Source: RQOF01 sp964461135
Lineage (GTDB): Bacteria > Calditrichota > Calditrichia > RBG-13-44-9
Direction of reading: 5' to 3'
Assembly: GCA_964461135.1 (NCBI GenBank)
Contig: CAYWTB010000074.1
Span: forward strand, 1 to 22,695
DNA: 22,695 nt
Shown: positions 14,667 through 22,358 of the stretch, piece after piece
Position numbering within the stretch: the first letter of the stretch is position 1
How the letters are laid out: each line of letters opens with the position of its first letter
Translations under genes and position numbers: made by a program
Notes under the pieces: generated by a model
The model's input: only the letters and a program-made list of their open reading frames with translations
What the model was told of the DNA's origin: nothing
Database searches by the model: none

Positions 14667-14772
14667 CTTATTGAGCCCTGAAAGGGCGACATATATCACC
14701 TCGGGGTGAAACCCTGAGAGGACAAAACCAGATCAATACACACAGCAAGCCCTGAAAGGGCGATATAAGCTA
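14667..14772. repeat. REP module R2, abutting the hpd stop codon
   Basis: A second copy of the three-hairpin module R1: GCCCTGAAAGGGC with GACATAT, a CTCAGGG-type stem with one mismatch, then GCCCTGAAAGGGCGATATAAG and CTA. It ends one base before the hpd stop codon (14773-14775), just as R1 ends at the transposase stop codon. The two modules are diverged in their loops but collinear. Confidence 0.8.
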
Positions 14773-15867
14773 TTACAGATTTCCTCTTTTAGCCTGTTCT
14801 CTCTCAATGGCTTCAAACAAAGCCTTGAAATTTCCTTTTCCAAAACTCTTGGATCCCTTTCTCTGGATAATTTCATAAAACAGGGTCGGCCGGTCCTGAA
14901 CCGTTTTGGTAAAAATCTGAAGCATATAACCGAATTCATCCACATCCACCAGAATGCCCAATTTTTCTAAATCCCGAATATTTTCTTCCAAATTATTGAT
15001 GCGTTTGGGTAATTCCTCATAATAGGTGGCCGGCGCCTCCAGAAAGCTCACACCACGATCAGCCAGCAGGCCCACCGTTTGGATGATATCATCCGTATAC
15101 ATGGCTATATGCTGGATACCGGGTCCGGAATAATAATCCACAAATTCCTGGATCTGTGATTTCTTAAGGCCAACAGCCGGGCGGTTAATGGGCATTTTGA
15201 TAACTTCAGTCGGGTCCGAAACCACGATGGAACGCAAAGCGCTGAACTCGGTAGATACATCCTTGTCATCCGCACTCCAGAAACGATGAAATCCCAGGAC
15301 ATCTTCATACCAGGCGGCAATTTTCTGCATCTGGTTCTCCGGCTGATTTCCCACAAAGTGATCAATATGGGTTAATCCTGTGCCCTTTGCCTCCAGCGGC
15401 GATTTATAATTCTGAAAACCCGGCATAAAAATACCCTTATATTCATCACGCTGCACAAAGGTATGGATTGTATCACCATAGGTACGGATAGCGGCCACAA
15501 TAATGCTGCCATTCTCATCGGAAAGAGCTTTGGGATCCAGTACCGATTCTGCTCCCCGCTCAATAGCATATTCCCAGGCTTTTTGCGCATCATCCACCGT
15601 GAAAGCCACATCCTTTACGCCATCACCGTGTTGAATCAGATGAATATTGAGGGGAGAATTGGCCATTAAAGGAGAGGTGAAGATAAAGCGGATATCTCCC
15701 TGCCGGAGGGCATAAGAAACCTTTTCACGTTCTCCCGTTTCCAGCCCGCGGTATGCATAAGGTTCAAATCCAAACTGAGTCTGATAATAGTGCGCTGCCT
15801 GCAGGGCATTACCCACGATCAGTTCAATATAATCAATCCCAAAAATTTTATAGGCTGCTTCTATCAT
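14773..15867 (-). CDS. hpd: 4-hydroxyphenylpyruvate dioxygenase
   Basis: Converts 4-hydroxyphenylpyruvate to homogentisate with Fe(II) and O2. The 364 residues contain two vicinal-oxygen-chelate halves. The probable iron ligands are His170 in THIDHFVGNQ, His253 in GIQHIAMYTDD and Glu332 in LFYEIIQRKG. A C-terminal GKGNFKALFEAIEREQ is also standard for the family. The ATG at 15867 has GGAGG 6 bases upstream. It is the first gene of the minus-strand aromatic catabolism cluster and is preceded by a foldable leader (15891-15982). Downstream, the REP/RAYT array separates it from hmgA, the enzyme that uses its product. Confident call; there is no sign of the related hydroxymandelate synthase context. 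Confidence 0.97.
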   Translation of the reverse strand: MIEAAYKIFGIDYIELIVGNALQAAHYYQTQFGFEPYAYRGLETGEREKVSYALRQGDIRFIFTSPLMANSPLNIHLIQHGDGVKDVAFTVDDAQKAWEYAIERGAESVLDPKALSDENGSIIVAAIRTYGDTIHTFVQRDEYKGIFMPGFQNYKSPLEAKGTGLTHIDHFVGNQPENQMQKIAAWYEDVLGFHRFWSADDKDVSTEFSALRSIVVSDPTEVIKMPINRPAVGLKKSQIQEFVDYYSGPGIQHIAMYTDDIIQTVGLLADRGVSFLEAPATYYEELPKRINNLEENIRDLEKLGILVDVDEFGYMLQIFTKTVQDRPTLFYEIIQRKGSKSFGKGNFKALFEAIEREQAKRGNL

Positions 15868-15890
15868 TAAATTCCTCCATAGTAATGGTC

Positions 15891-15982
15891 ACTACCGAAA
15901 GTCTTTGTTCAATCAACTGAAAAACCCGAAAACATATTTCGTCTTCGGGTCTGGTTCGGTTAAATGGACTTTTAACGGTAGT
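15891..15982 (-). promoter_or_regulatory. Candidate structured leader of hpd with terminator-like inner hairpin
   Basis: An outer helix of 13 bp, broken by a 3-base bulge, joins 15982-15967 (ACTACCG...AAAGTC on the minus strand) to 15903-15891 (GACTTTCGGTAGT). It encloses a hairpin, ACCCGAA (15950-15944) with TTCGGGT (15930-15924), followed directly by a run of T (15923-15920 and the adjacent base). The whole lies 24 bases before the hpd ATG and would span the ribosome binding site approach. It could be an attenuator, an RNA-binding target or a 92-bp inverted-repeat element. I recognise no known class. Confidence 0.45.
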
Positions 15983-16528
15983 ATATAAAAGATAAAATGA
16001 ATATAATTTATCATAAATTGAAAATAATCATTAACTGTATAATATCTGTGTTAAACAAACTCCACTTTTAATTATATCACCAATCCATTAGGAAAGCAAG
16101 ATAATTCTGGTCTAAAATTTCAATTGAATCCCCTTGTATTTAATGCAAATTTGAATATTTTATAATAGGTCCGGAGTAAAAAACTCAGAGCACCAAAAGT
16201 AATAGCGAATAAATAAATCATCCGACGGTAATCCACTTTAAGATTTGTTGATTCATTGATGGCCTCAACATTTCAGATTCTTGATAACCCTGTCAGCTTT
16301 TTAACGAATTTTCAAATTCCCCTATCCGGGGATTTATTCAAAAAGCAATAGCCAGTTAACCGTGTTTTTAAAAATAAAACTGTTTAAACTATTAAGGATG
16401 ATTTAATTTATATAAATTGACGCCAGAAATTTTTCACCACAATGAAAACTTTTTCCGACCAACATAGTATACCGACGCACTTAAATAACATAGGTTCGCA
16501 TAAAAATAATGATGAAAAGAGTCTATCA
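15983..16528. other. AT-rich intergenic region between hpd and the TPR gene
   Basis: Divergent intergenic region that must hold the promoters of hpd and the TPR gene. It is strongly AT-rich. I see no RNA gene, no repeated element and no convincing -35/-10 pair. A CCCC-TATCC-GGGG hairpin lies near 16320. An in-frame ATG at 16442 exists but is not favoured as the TPR start. Confidence 0.4.
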
Positions 16529-17635
16529 ATGAAAAAAATCAGTCCTGCAATAATTCTTTCGCTTTATCTGATACTTGCCAAAATGGTATTTGCTTCGGAT
16601 TTAAGTGAAACTATACCGAATGTTCCTCCGGATGCCAGAGCACCAAAAGATACCCTGTTTGATGTGGGATTGACAAAATTAATCAATGCAACGTTCCGTG
16701 ATCAATATGATGAAGCTGTTGGTGTTGCCGACAGTATGATAAAGGCATATCCCGATTATCCGGCTCCATATTTTTTCAAGGCAGCTACCTTGCAGGGATG
16801 GATGAGTACCTATCGTATCAACAATTTTCAGAGAGGGATGGAAGATAACACTCAAAAAGCTATAGATGTGGGTGAAGCGTTGCTGGAGAAGGAATATAAT
16901 CCATGGTTACATTTTTATGTGGGAGGCGCCTACGGATATCGCGGATTCAACCGCTTCCGAAAACTTAACTGGATTGGTGCTTACCGTGATGCCGGGCGGG
17001 GAATAGATCATTTTGAGAAGGCCCTGGAAAAGGACTCTACCCTCTATGACGTTTATCTGGGTTTGGGATCTTATTATTATTGGCGTACTGCGAAGTCAAA
17101 GTTTCTTCGTATCATCGCTTTCTGGATTCCCGATAAGAGAGAGCTGGGCATTGAACAACTGCATTTTGTCATTGATCATGGACGATACGCTATTTACGAG
17201 TCCATTTACGTTTTACTCGCTGCTTATTATAATGAGGGGCTGTATGAAAAGGGACTTCAGCTGGTAAATGAAGCTATTCAGGAAAAGGAAAGACCCAACT
17301 TGACAGACCTTTATTTCAAGGGTCGTTTTCTGGCACAGAATGGCAAATGGCCTGAGGTAGAGCAGATTTTTACCGGAATACTGAATAAAATAGCGGATTA
17401 CAAATATCCTTCCATCGGATACCAGGTGGAATGCAAATACTGGATTGCAAAAGCGCTTGAGCAGCAGGGTCAGGAAAAAGAAGCACTTTTTACAGCCCGG
17501 GATGGCCTTATGCTGAGCAGGAAAAGGGATGCAGATAAAGAAATAGAAGGGCACATCGACAGTTTTGACGATATTCAGAATGAACTGAAAAAATTACACC
17601 AGGAACTGAATGAGCGTCTGATGAGCCGGCAATGA
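16529..17635 (+). CDS. Exported TPR-like protein of unknown function
   Basis: Predicted periplasmic or outer-membrane-associated protein. The ATG at 16529 is chosen over an in-frame ATG at 16442: the later start opens a clear signal peptide (MKKISPAIILSLYLIL and a small-residue cleavage region near VFASD), while the 29 extra residues are polar and low in character. The 368 residues are mostly helical. Spaced TPR-like pairs are visible, such as DEAVGVADSMIKAYPDYPAP, GIDHFEKALEKD, GLQLVNEAIQEK and a WIAKALEQQGQEKEAL stretch. No catalytic motif is seen. It is transcribed alone, ahead of the cold-shock gene. Such proteins usually act as scaffolds in envelope complexes, but no partner is suggested by the neighbours. 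Confidence 0.8.
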   Translation: MKKISPAIILSLYLILAKMVFASDLSETIPNVPPDARAPKDTLFDVGLTKLINATFRDQYDEAVGVADSMIKAYPDYPAPYFFKAATLQGWMSTYRINNFQRGMEDNTQKAIDVGEALLEKEYNPWLHFYVGGAYGYRGFNRFRKLNWIGAYRDAGRGIDHFEKALEKDSTLYDVYLGLGSYYYWRTAKSKFLRIIAFWIPDKRELGIEQLHFVIDHGRYAIYESIYVLLAAYYNEGLYEKGLQLVNEAIQEKERPNLTDLYFKGRFLAQNGKWPEVEQIFTGILNKIADYKYPSIGYQVECKYWIAKALEQQGQEKEALFTARDGLMLSRKRDADKEIEGHIDSFDDIQNELKKLHQELNERLMSRQ

Positions 17636-17642
17636 TCTCCGG

Positions 17643-17662
17643 AAATATACACTGGTATATTT
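17643..17662 (+). terminator. AT-rich hairpin after the TPR gene
   Basis: AAATATAC (17643-17650) and GTATATTT (17655-17662) form a perfect 8-bp hairpin with a 4-base loop, 7 bases after the stop codon. No U-tract follows, so it may protect the 3' end rather than terminate. The rest of 17663-17760 shows nothing definite. Confidence 0.3.
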
Positions 17663-17765
17663 GAAACAAATCTTAACCCATTTTCACCGAGAATATGAAA
17701 TAAATTCGCAAAATAATCCTTGCAAGATAAAATAAATACAATTAATTTGAGCATTCAAAGAAAGA

Positions 17766-17826
17766 ACCCCATTCTTACGCGGGTCCTGTTAAAAAATTGC
17801 AGGATATTTTGAGTAAGAGAAGGGGT
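17766..17826 (+). promoter_or_regulatory. Foldable 5' leader of the cold-shock gene
   Basis: Nested complementary arms lie in order: ACCCC (17766-17770) with GGGGT (17822-17826), CTTAC (17774-17778) with GTAAG (17813-17817), and TCCTG (17784-17788) with CAGGA (17800-17804) around an A-rich loop. Structured leaders that refold on cooling are known for cspA in E. coli; a similar role here is inferred from position only. Confidence 0.45.
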
Positions 17827-17859
17827 ACGCAAGTTTAACATATTTAAGAGGTAAGTATC

Positions 17860-18060
17860 TTGGAAAAGGGTGTAGTAAAATGGTTTAATGGTCCAAAAGG
17901 TTACGGATTTATCAGCCGTGAAAATGGCGAAGATGTATTTGTTCATTTCAGTTCAATTCAGACGGAAGGTTATCGTACCCTTACGGAAGGTGATCAGGTT
18001 GAATTTGAGGTCACTGAAGGACCCAAGGGTTTACAGGCCACCAATGTCAGAAAAAGTTAA
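17860..18060 (+). CDS. Cold-shock domain protein (CspA family)
   Basis: Small single-strand nucleic acid binding protein, probably an RNA chaperone. The 66 residues are one complete OB-fold cold-shock domain with RNP1 (KGYGFISRENG) and RNP2 (DVFVHFSSI), starting GVVKWFNGPKG and ending LQATNVRKS. The start is TTG at 17860, supported by AAGAGG 8 bases upstream and by the fixed N-terminus of the family; an ATG start would cut off the first strand. It has a foldable leader and its own strong terminator, so it is a monocistronic unit. Whether it is cold-induced cannot be read from the sequence. Confidence 0.96.
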   Translation: MEKGVVKWFNGPKGYGFISRENGEDVFVHFSSIQTEGYRTLTEGDQVEFEVTEGPKGLQATNVRKS

Positions 18061-18079
18061 TGTAAACCGAAAATACAAA

Positions 18080-18106
18080 CCCCCGACCTTATCTCGGGGG
18101 TTTTTT
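18080..18106 (+). terminator. Intrinsic terminator of the cold-shock gene
   Basis: CCCCCGA (18080-18086) and TCGGGGG (18094-18100) form a 7-bp GC-rich stem with a 7-base loop, followed by six T (18101-18106). Confidence 0.95.
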
Positions 18107-18160
18107 ATGTTTGAAAGTGTTTCTTCTTTTTAAATACAATCCAAATTTTAATCGTCGGTT

Positions 18161-18186
18161 TTGATAAGACTTTGTCCACTTATCAA
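18161..18186 (+). promoter_or_regulatory. Inverted repeat, possible operator of the beta-barrel gene
   Basis: TTGATAAG (18161-18168) and CTTATCAA (18179-18186) are perfect 8-base arms around a 10-base spacer, 52 bases before the start codon. The spacing suits a dimeric regulator or an mRNA hairpin. No regulator gene is adjacent. Confidence 0.4.
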
Positions 18187-18238
18187 TGATTGTTGTGGGG
18201 ACTTTTATACTAACTACCATTAATAACAGGAGGTTCAA

Positions 18239-18967
18239 ATGAAGTATCTGCTCATCATAATGACTATTATGTGCACCATGAGTTCAGTTTATACCCAGGA
18301 CGCACTTAAATCGGATGTTCATCTGTTTCAGACTTTTTTACGGGATGCACCCATTTCTAGCCGTCCCTACGGCGATGCCGGTTTCACCTACGGTGATTAT
18401 AATTATTTCAGTAACTGGTCCCTGGGATTTCAGGGCGCTTATCCCATAAATCCGAAAGTCGAAGTCGGAACCAGATTGGATTTTCTCAATTACAGTCCGG
18501 ATGCTGGGAACGGTGAGTCCGGATTGTCCGATTTATTCCTCACCGGCAGATACCTGATAATACCGGAAAATATGAATCTTTCGGCAGGGGCTTTTATAAC
18601 ACTCCCCATTGGCAGCAAAGATGTGGGGCAAAATAATTTTGATTTCGGCGCTTATGGTGCCCTGCGCTATCCTTTAACTAACGGCATGGTATTAAGCGGA
18701 ATCTTGGGATTGGATTTTCTGGAAATCGGAAATGACAGGAAAACGTCACTCATGATTGGTGGAGGCGCTATTTATCCGGTCCAGGAAAATTTCGCTATAA
18801 TCGGTGAATTAAATATACAAACTGAGGTCAATTATGCACTGTTAAGCGGTGGTGTGGATTACTCTCTGGCAGGAGGCAGCAAGTTGAGAGGAGCGCTGGG
18901 GTTCGGTCTGGATGATGGGGCTCCTGATTTTGCACTACTGGCCAGCTTTTTGTTTTTCCTTAAATAA
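18239..18967 (+). CDS. Predicted outer-membrane beta-barrel protein
   Basis: 242 residues with a signal peptide (MKYLLIIMTIMCTMSSVYTQ, cleavage near residue 20) and then alternating hydrophobic/polar strands separated by Gly, Asn and Asp turns, for example WSLGFQGAYPINPKVEVGTR, LSAGAFITLPIGSKD and MVLSGILGLDFLEIG. The chain ends in an aromatic-rich strand (LLASFLFFLK), as usual for barrels inserted by BAM. This points to a small barrel of perhaps 8-12 strands. AGGAGG lies 5 bases before the ATG at 18239. No catalytic motif or transporter signature is recognised; the DLFLTGRYLI region slightly recalls the MetA-like phenol-pathway porins, which is only a hint. It is a single gene between two terminators. 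Confidence 0.8.
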   Translation: MKYLLIIMTIMCTMSSVYTQDALKSDVHLFQTFLRDAPISSRPYGDAGFTYGDYNYFSNWSLGFQGAYPINPKVEVGTRLDFLNYSPDAGNGESGLSDLFLTGRYLIIPENMNLSAGAFITLPIGSKDVGQNNFDFGAYGALRYPLTNGMVLSGILGLDFLEIGNDRKTSLMIGGGAIYPVQENFAIIGELNIQTEVNYALLSGGVDYSLAGGSKLRGALGFGLDDGAPDFALLASFLFFLK

Positions 18968-19023
18968 GGTGTCAGCTCTGAACTGTAACAGTCAAAATTT
19001 TATTATACAGTCAAGCATATTAA

Positions 19024-19049
19024 GAGGGGTGATGATGGATTCATCCCTT
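19024..19049 (+). terminator. Weak terminator of the beta-barrel gene
   Basis: GAGGGGTGA (19024-19032) pairs with TCATCCCTT (19041-19049), with two G-U pairs, and is followed by a T-rich stretch. Nothing else is seen between here and the convergent kinase stop at 19224. Confidence 0.45.
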
Positions 19050-19223
19050 TATTTATTGTAAAATTTTTTGCTCCGGTTTGAAGAAACTTAATCTGATTTT
19101 TCAATTCACCAACAGTCAGCCAAGAAAAGAAAAAATGTACCGGTAAACTCTCTTCCAGGCAAGTCCATTGGCAGAGTTCAAAAACAAAAAAGACTGAATG
19201 CTAAAAGCAGAAGAAGTGTCGGA

Positions 19224-22200
19224 TTAATCCTGTACAGCATCGAGGATATGACGTATTTTTTTCAGCAACAGGGAAGGTGTAAATGGTTTCTGAAGGAAGG
19301 GCGTTTCAGAACCCAGCAGTCCTTTCTGAACGATAGCGGTGCTGGTATATCCTGAAATATAAAGCACTTTTGCTTCGGGATGGATCCTGGCCATATTTTG
19401 AACAAATTCACCACCACTCATATGGGGCATCACAATATCCGTGATCACCAGATCTATAGGTTTTTTGTATTCTTCACACAAGGAAAGAGCAATTCCGCCG
19501 TGCGGTGCTTCCAAAATGCGGTAACCATGCTTATGGAGCGCCTCACAGATCAGCGCCCGTACATCATTTTCATCCTCCACCACCAAAACAGTTTCATTAC
19601 CGGTTATAATTTCCTCTTTCTTTTCCGCCACGGTGGCAGTCTCAGTATCATCATCGATTCGTGGCAGGTATACTTTAAATGTCGTTCCCATTCCCGGTTC
19701 GCTGTAAACCCATATATATCCTTCACTCTGTTTTATAATCCCATACACTGTCGCCAGCCCCAGACCCGTCCCCTTTCCTTCTTCTTTAGTGGTAAAAAAG
19801 GGCTCGAATATAAAATCCTGAATCTCTTTATGGATTCCCAAACCGGTATCACTGATAGCCAGCTTAATATAGTTTCCGGATTTTACCATGGAACGTTTTT
19901 GAATATAATCGTTATCCAGGCGTGTGTTTTCGGTTTCAATGATTATTTTCCCATTGCCCGTAATCGCATCACGTGCATTGATAACCAAATTCATTACTAA
20001 TTGTTGTATCTGTCCGGGGTCTGCTTGAACATTACCCAGTTTTTGGTCCAGAAGCATAACAAGTTCCAGATCTTCTCCGATTAAGCGCTGCAGCATATTT
20101 TCCATATCCCGCAGAAGGGTGTTCAGATTCATGACTTTGGGTTTCAGAATCTGCTTGCGGGAAAATGCCAGCAGTTGCCGGGTTAATGATCCCGCCTTTT
20201 CCCCGGCTTTGTCAATCTGCAACGCATAATTACGCAACAGGTTATCGTCTGCCAGCCGCGACAATAGCAGTTCACTATATCCTTTAATAATAGTCAGCAG
20301 GTTATTAAAATCATGCGCCACTCCTCCCGCCAGCCGGCCAATGGCTTCCATTTTCTGTGCCTGCCTGAACTGCTGCTCCAGTTTTTTATGTTCTGATATA
20401 TCCCGGGATACTCCGATTAAAGCCACCGGTTCATTTTTCTCATCACGGATTATGGAGGTGGACAGAAAAATATAAAATTCTTCTTTATTCCGTCGTTTAT
20501 TGATTAATTCGCCCTGCCAGCTTCCTTTTAGGGTCTCCGGTAAAATTTTCCTTATCACCTGAAGCGGATTCTTGGAAGAGCGAACTATGTCAATAGGTTG
20601 TCCGATCAATTCCTCCCTCCGGTAACCATATGTTTTCAGGAAAGCATCATTCACAAAAATAATGTTATCCTGCATATCAGTCACACTAACACATTCGCTG
20701 ATACTTTTAATGGCATGAGCCAGCATGTTCATTTCATTCTGTACTCTTTTCCTCTCAGAAATGTCCCGAATGACCAGCAGAATATGTGTCGCTGAACCAT
20801 TTCTGGTGATAATGGAAGCACTGATTTCGATGGGTATGGTAATTCCCTGGAGGTTAGTCATCTCGGTTTCAAACAAGAATACATGATCATCCTTATTCAT
20901 ACGCCGGAACCAACTGTCATACATCTCTTCCAGACGAACCGGGGAAATGAGATCCTTCATATTCCGCGCTTTTAACTCGCCGGGTTTTATTCCGGTTGTT
21001 TTCAGGCCGGCTTTATTCATATAGATAAAATCTCCATTCAGATCATGGACAACAATGATATCACGGGCGGTTTCTGCCAGCAGACGATACTTCTCCTCAC
21101 TCTCTTTCAATGCAACCTCGGTATCCTTTAAATCTGTGAGGTCGATGTCCAGGAAATAAAATATTTTCTGACCGAAATCATTTTTCAGTACTACGTTACT
21201 GGATAACATATGAATGCGTTTACCATCTTTTCGCCGGAAACCGATTTCCTGAGGCGGAAGAGAATGGCTGTTGTTAAGCAGCCGGTCGATCCTATGCAAT
21301 ACCTGGGATTTCATGTCTTCAGTAAGAATCAGGTCTTCCATTTTTAGTCCCATTACTTCATCCTGTCGGTACCCGTAGAATTGTTCACAGGCGAAATTCC
21401 AGAAGACAACTCTTCTCTCTTCATCATACCCATGGACGGCAATACTGGCAACGTTTTCAACCAGAGTACGGAACCGGTTTTCACTTTCCCGCAGTTCTTT
21501 CTCTATTTTCTTTCTTTCCGTAATGTCCCGGGCAAAAACCGATACACCGGTTATTTTAGCTCCCTGCCGGATGGGATTAAAAAAAATCTCAACATCCATA
21601 TCCTCTTTATTTACTGCAAATCTTTCCTCAACAGAAAAATTTTCTCCTTTCAGTGCCCGGCGGTAACGTTTTCGCCAGACTGAGCGGAGAAAAACCGGTA
21701 CCGTTTTCAGGACATCATCACCCAAATCAATGTCGATTCCATAAGCCTGGTAATACAGGGTGCGAAAGGCAGAATTTATGGCTGTTACCCTAAATTTCCG
21801 GTCTATAGACCAAATACAATCCCGGGTATTCTCAATCAGAGCATTCAGATTGGCTTTAGCGGCGTTAACTGCTTCCTGCGCATTTATCCTGTCGGTGACA
21901 TCCCGGATTGTTACCAGCGCAGTCTTACGGCCTTCAAAATTAATCCTGGTGGCAAGCCCCTCAACCCATTTGATTTGATGATCTGCCGTTTCGATACAAT
22001 AATCTGCCAGAAGACTTTCCTGATCTTTTTTAATTAAACGGAGATGCTTGCGCACTTCTTTTTTATGAGACGGATGAACAAAATTTAAAATGTTCAGGCC
22101 TTCTCTATCAAAAGTCTTTTTCAGACCGACAAGTTCGTAAGCCGCTTTATTCAGAAAAAGAACATTTCCCTGCCAGTCAACGATTATTATAGCATCAAGA

Positions 22201-22358
22201 ATCATATGAACCAGGTTTTCAAAAATATTGCCTGACATGCCGGAATTATCCGGCAGAGCGTTCTCGATATTGAGCAGCTTCTCCAGTTCTCCTAAACGTG
22301 ACCGGCATTGATTTAATTCTTCAATTAGTGCTTTTTTGGTTTTTCGCTCGTCCTTCAT
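19224..22358 (-). CDS. Multi-PAS hybrid sensor histidine kinase with C-terminal receiver
   Basis: Signal transduction kinase of 1044 residues. After a coiled-coil start (1-35) there are five PAS domains, about 45-158, 170-282, 292-412, 420-535 and 545-655, most ending in the PAC-like RDITERK or RDISEHK. HisKA follows with phospho-acceptor His682 in GGVAHDFNNLL, then HATPase_c with the N box at 786-798, DTGLG at 837-841 and GKGTGLGL at 861-868. A receiver covers about 922-1040, with Glu928/Asp929, phospho-acceptor Asp974 in VITDIVMPHMSG and Lys1024. There is no transmembrane segment, so it is cytosolic and probably senses internal redox, ligand or light cues through PAS. No response regulator gene is adjacent. 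The ATG at 22358 has only a weak AAGG one base upstream, so initiation may be inefficient. Family call is certain; signal and target are unknown. Confidence 0.96.
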   Translation of the reverse strand: MKDERKTKKALIEELNQCRSRLGELEKLLNIENALPDNSGMSGNIFENLVHMILDAIIIVDWQGNVLFLNKAAYELVGLKKTFDREGLNILNFVHPSHKKEVRKHLRLIKKDQESLLADYCIETADHQIKWVEGLATRINFEGRKTALVTIRDVTDRINAQEAVNAAKANLNALIENTRDCIWSIDRKFRVTAINSAFRTLYYQAYGIDIDLGDDVLKTVPVFLRSVWRKRYRRALKGENFSVEERFAVNKEDMDVEIFFNPIRQGAKITGVSVFARDITERKKIEKELRESENRFRTLVENVASIAVHGYDEERRVVFWNFACEQFYGYRQDEVMGLKMEDLILTEDMKSQVLHRIDRLLNNSHSLPPQEIGFRRKDGKRIHMLSSNVVLKNDFGQKIFYFLDIDLTDLKDTEVALKESEEKYRLLAETARDIIVVHDLNGDFIYMNKAGLKTTGIKPGELKARNMKDLISPVRLEEMYDSWFRRMNKDDHVFLFETEMTNLQGITIPIEISASIITRNGSATHILLVIRDISERKRVQNEMNMLAHAIKSISECVSVTDMQDNIIFVNDAFLKTYGYRREELIGQPIDIVRSSKNPLQVIRKILPETLKGSWQGELINKRRNKEEFYIFLSTSIIRDEKNEPVALIGVSRDISEHKKLEQQFRQAQKMEAIGRLAGGVAHDFNNLLTIIKGYSELLLSRLADDNLLRNYALQIDKAGEKAGSLTRQLLAFSRKQILKPKVMNLNTLLRDMENMLQRLIGEDLELVMLLDQKLGNVQADPGQIQQLVMNLVINARDAITGNGKIIIETENTRLDNDYIQKRSMVKSGNYIKLAISDTGLGIHKEIQDFIFEPFFTTKEEGKGTGLGLATVYGIIKQSEGYIWVYSEPGMGTTFKVYLPRIDDDTETATVAEKKEEIITGNETVLVVEDENDVRALICEALHKHGYRILEAPHGGIALSLCEEYKKPIDLVITDIVMPHMSGGEFVQNMARIHPEAKVLYISGYTSTAIVQKGLLGSETPFLQKPFTPSLLLKKIRHILDAVQD

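Noticed and set aside
13321..14772. Regularly repeated palindromes between hpd and hmgA suggested a CRISPR array.
   Set aside because: The repeat unit is about 200 bp with no short unique spacers, no cas genes are present, and a Y1 transposase gene lies inside; it is a REP/RAYT array.
15891..15982. T-box leader for tyrosine control of hpd.
   Set aside because: There is no T-box sequence complementary to a tRNA acceptor end and no stem I with a specifier loop.
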